A stretch of 18,708 nt of DNA from Cerioporus squamosus (taxonomy: Eukaryota; Basidiomycota; Agaricomycetes; Polyporales; Polyporaceae): NCBI GenBank assembly GCA_022592435.1, contig JABYQS010000545.1, positions 1 through 18,708 on the forward strand. The letters are read 5' to 3'. The position numbers and the translations under genes were made by a program. The notes below the pieces were generated by a model that worked only from the letters and a program-made list of their open reading frames with translations, had not been told where the DNA came from and did no database searches. How positions within the stretch are numbered: position 1 is the first letter of the stretch; every line of letters begins with the position of its first letter. Below are positions 17,299 through 18,708 of the stretch, piece after piece.

Positions 17299-18708
17299 CT
17301 TTGTTACTAGCCTCATATCTGGCGCCCGCAGTCTAGTATGAGCCATCTCGAAGGCAAGTGACGCAATCTACGGACCTCTGCTTTTGGAATGCCCGAAGGC
17401 TTTCGGACTTAGCTCCTACTGAGGGAAGGCGGGTGTATGAGTAATCATGGGAACATGAGTCGCAGTGGGGCTCACAGAGACGCAAATGTAACGAAAGGCC
17501 GCAGCATTGTACCGCAACCGAGTCCGGTGCGCCAGGTAGTCATGGGGCCTTCTACACGCCAGGGGGACTGTGATAGACGCAGTATTGCGGCTGAGTGCTT
17601 ACGAAGATTACAATAATGCGAAGAGATCTATGCGATGGCGAAGTGCAGCGTAAGCAGACAACGACTGTTTAGTGCGAGGTATCGGAGCGCACACACTCAC
17701 GGGAGTTCGTCAGTAGTCCAAGAGAATCGAAGTTTGGGACATTGCTCAGTTGGGCGCGCTTTGTAATGAATGTCAGGCGACGGGATTGCGGAGAAGATGA
17801 ACATGCACACCACCGAGTCAAGGATGTCTTCCAAGAAGGCCTGCATGCATTTCTTCCGAGCGAGCCTGCATATCAGAGCTGGTTGTCCCAAGTTGCTGAA
17901 GTCAGCCTCCTTCTAAATGAGTATGTGAGTATGGCGAGGGTCTCTCAGATGGATATCCCGCCACAAGAGTATGTTACACTCACCTAATGACATCGAAGAG
18001 GCCGACCCGACTCCGAGTATTTCGGACAAGTTTGTCGCTGACGGGCACATGTCACCATGCTGCTCAGATCTCCTCAGATACTACCGATGAGTGTGAGACA
18101 GAGACAGATGTACCTCCAAGACCAACTGCAGCTCTACTGTGTCACGCGCAGCTTCGGATCCTTGGCCTGGCACTGTCAGCGCTGTATATCGCCACGGAGG
18201 TGTCAAGGCCAATACTTGCTGCTACGGAGTTGAACGTCGTTGCATCTGTTGGAATTCCTAGATGTGCTTGAAAGGCGTCAAGTCGAGTTGGTTGCCCTGG
18301 ACAGGAATGCGAGGGTAAGCAAGGAGAATGGGCCCAGTTGAACCTCAGCGCCGCTAGCGGCCGCGGGTGTCGCTGCTGCGGCAGCTCGGCAACGTGTCAG
18401 CGATCGGATCGGGAAGCTATTGGCTTGCGATCCTAACATGGACAAACAAACGGCGATGCATTCTCCTCCAGTGCCGGGCGTCTCATGCCAGCCTCTTCAA
18501 GTTCCACCAGATCGTACATATAACACTCACCACAGTAAGTATCGTACCTCGCCGTATTTACGCAGGTGAACTACAATCGTAGGGTTGCGCCGACTTGCTC
18601 TCTGCTCGACTTCTCTCCCCATCGCATTGGCACCTAAGTTGGTACGAACTCTACCCGGGATATGCGAACACTAAATATCATTAACACGGTTACAGAATTA
18701 TGATCATA
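17299..18708. other. Right-end region without a supportable gene
   Basis: About 1.4 kb upstream of the CmcJ-like gene. A minus-strand frame at 17697-17891 (ARKKCMQAFLEDILDSVV and on to WTTDELP) ends at a good gtgagt donor and might be an exon. Further minus-strand donor-like sites occur near 17983 and 18530. I could not join these into a gene or recognise a domain. Plus-strand frames at 17987-18271 and 18367-18582 look like chance. I see no RNA gene or repeat. Confidence 0.35.

Noticed and set aside
1..18708. tRNA, rRNA or other structured RNA genes
   Set aside because: I saw no convincing tRNA-like or rRNA sequence on either strand by eye; a covariance-model search was not possible.

Overview
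The window is eukaryotic, almost certainly from a mushroom-forming basidiomycete (Agaricomycetes). Every recognisable gene is cut by many short introns (mostly 45-70 bp, GT-AG) and includes micro-exons of 7-16 nt. Two genes encode the seven-span membrane family ending in DUF6534, known essentially from Agaricomycetes. I rebuilt six genes by joining exons by hand. Each model stays in phase from first to last exon except at two single lesions described below.

Layout: (1) 1-1877 (+), 3' part of an ALDH3-type fatty-aldehyde dehydrogenase, its start lying outside the window. (2) 2289-4516 (-), a 19-exon DUF6534 membrane protein with a MITE-like element in its longest intron. (3) 5553-7606 (-), a 9-exon membrane-anchored cytochrome P450, full length except for one in-frame TAG. 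(4) 7607-10496, about 2.9 kb without a gene I can support. (5) 10497-12906 (+), a second complete ALDH3-type gene with the same exon structure as the first, a C-terminal membrane anchor and a one-base frameshift. (6) 13648-15259 (+), a second DUF6534 protein, 10 exons, 365 aa, intact. (7) 15333-15933, a 601-bp non-autonomous hAT-like transposon with perfect 20-bp terminal repeats and an 8-bp target duplication. (8) 16274-17230 (-), an intact 278-aa CmcJ/AsaB-like putative non-haem iron oxygenase. (9) 17231-18708, no convincing gene.

The two ALDH genes share all splice positions over the compared part, so they are duplicates within one locus. Between them lie a P450 and a DUF6534 gene. P450 hydroxylation followed by aldehyde oxidation is a sensible lipid-oxidation chemistry, and a CmcJ-like oxygenase nearby would fit a small oxidative cluster, but a working pathway is inference. 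The single nonsense codon and single frameshift mean that either this haplotype is starting to decay or the assembly has point errors. The most solid unusual observations are the hAT MITE, the paired lesions, the conserved 7- and 12-nt micro-exons, a GC-AG intron in the P450, and loss of the membrane anchor in one ALDH copy.
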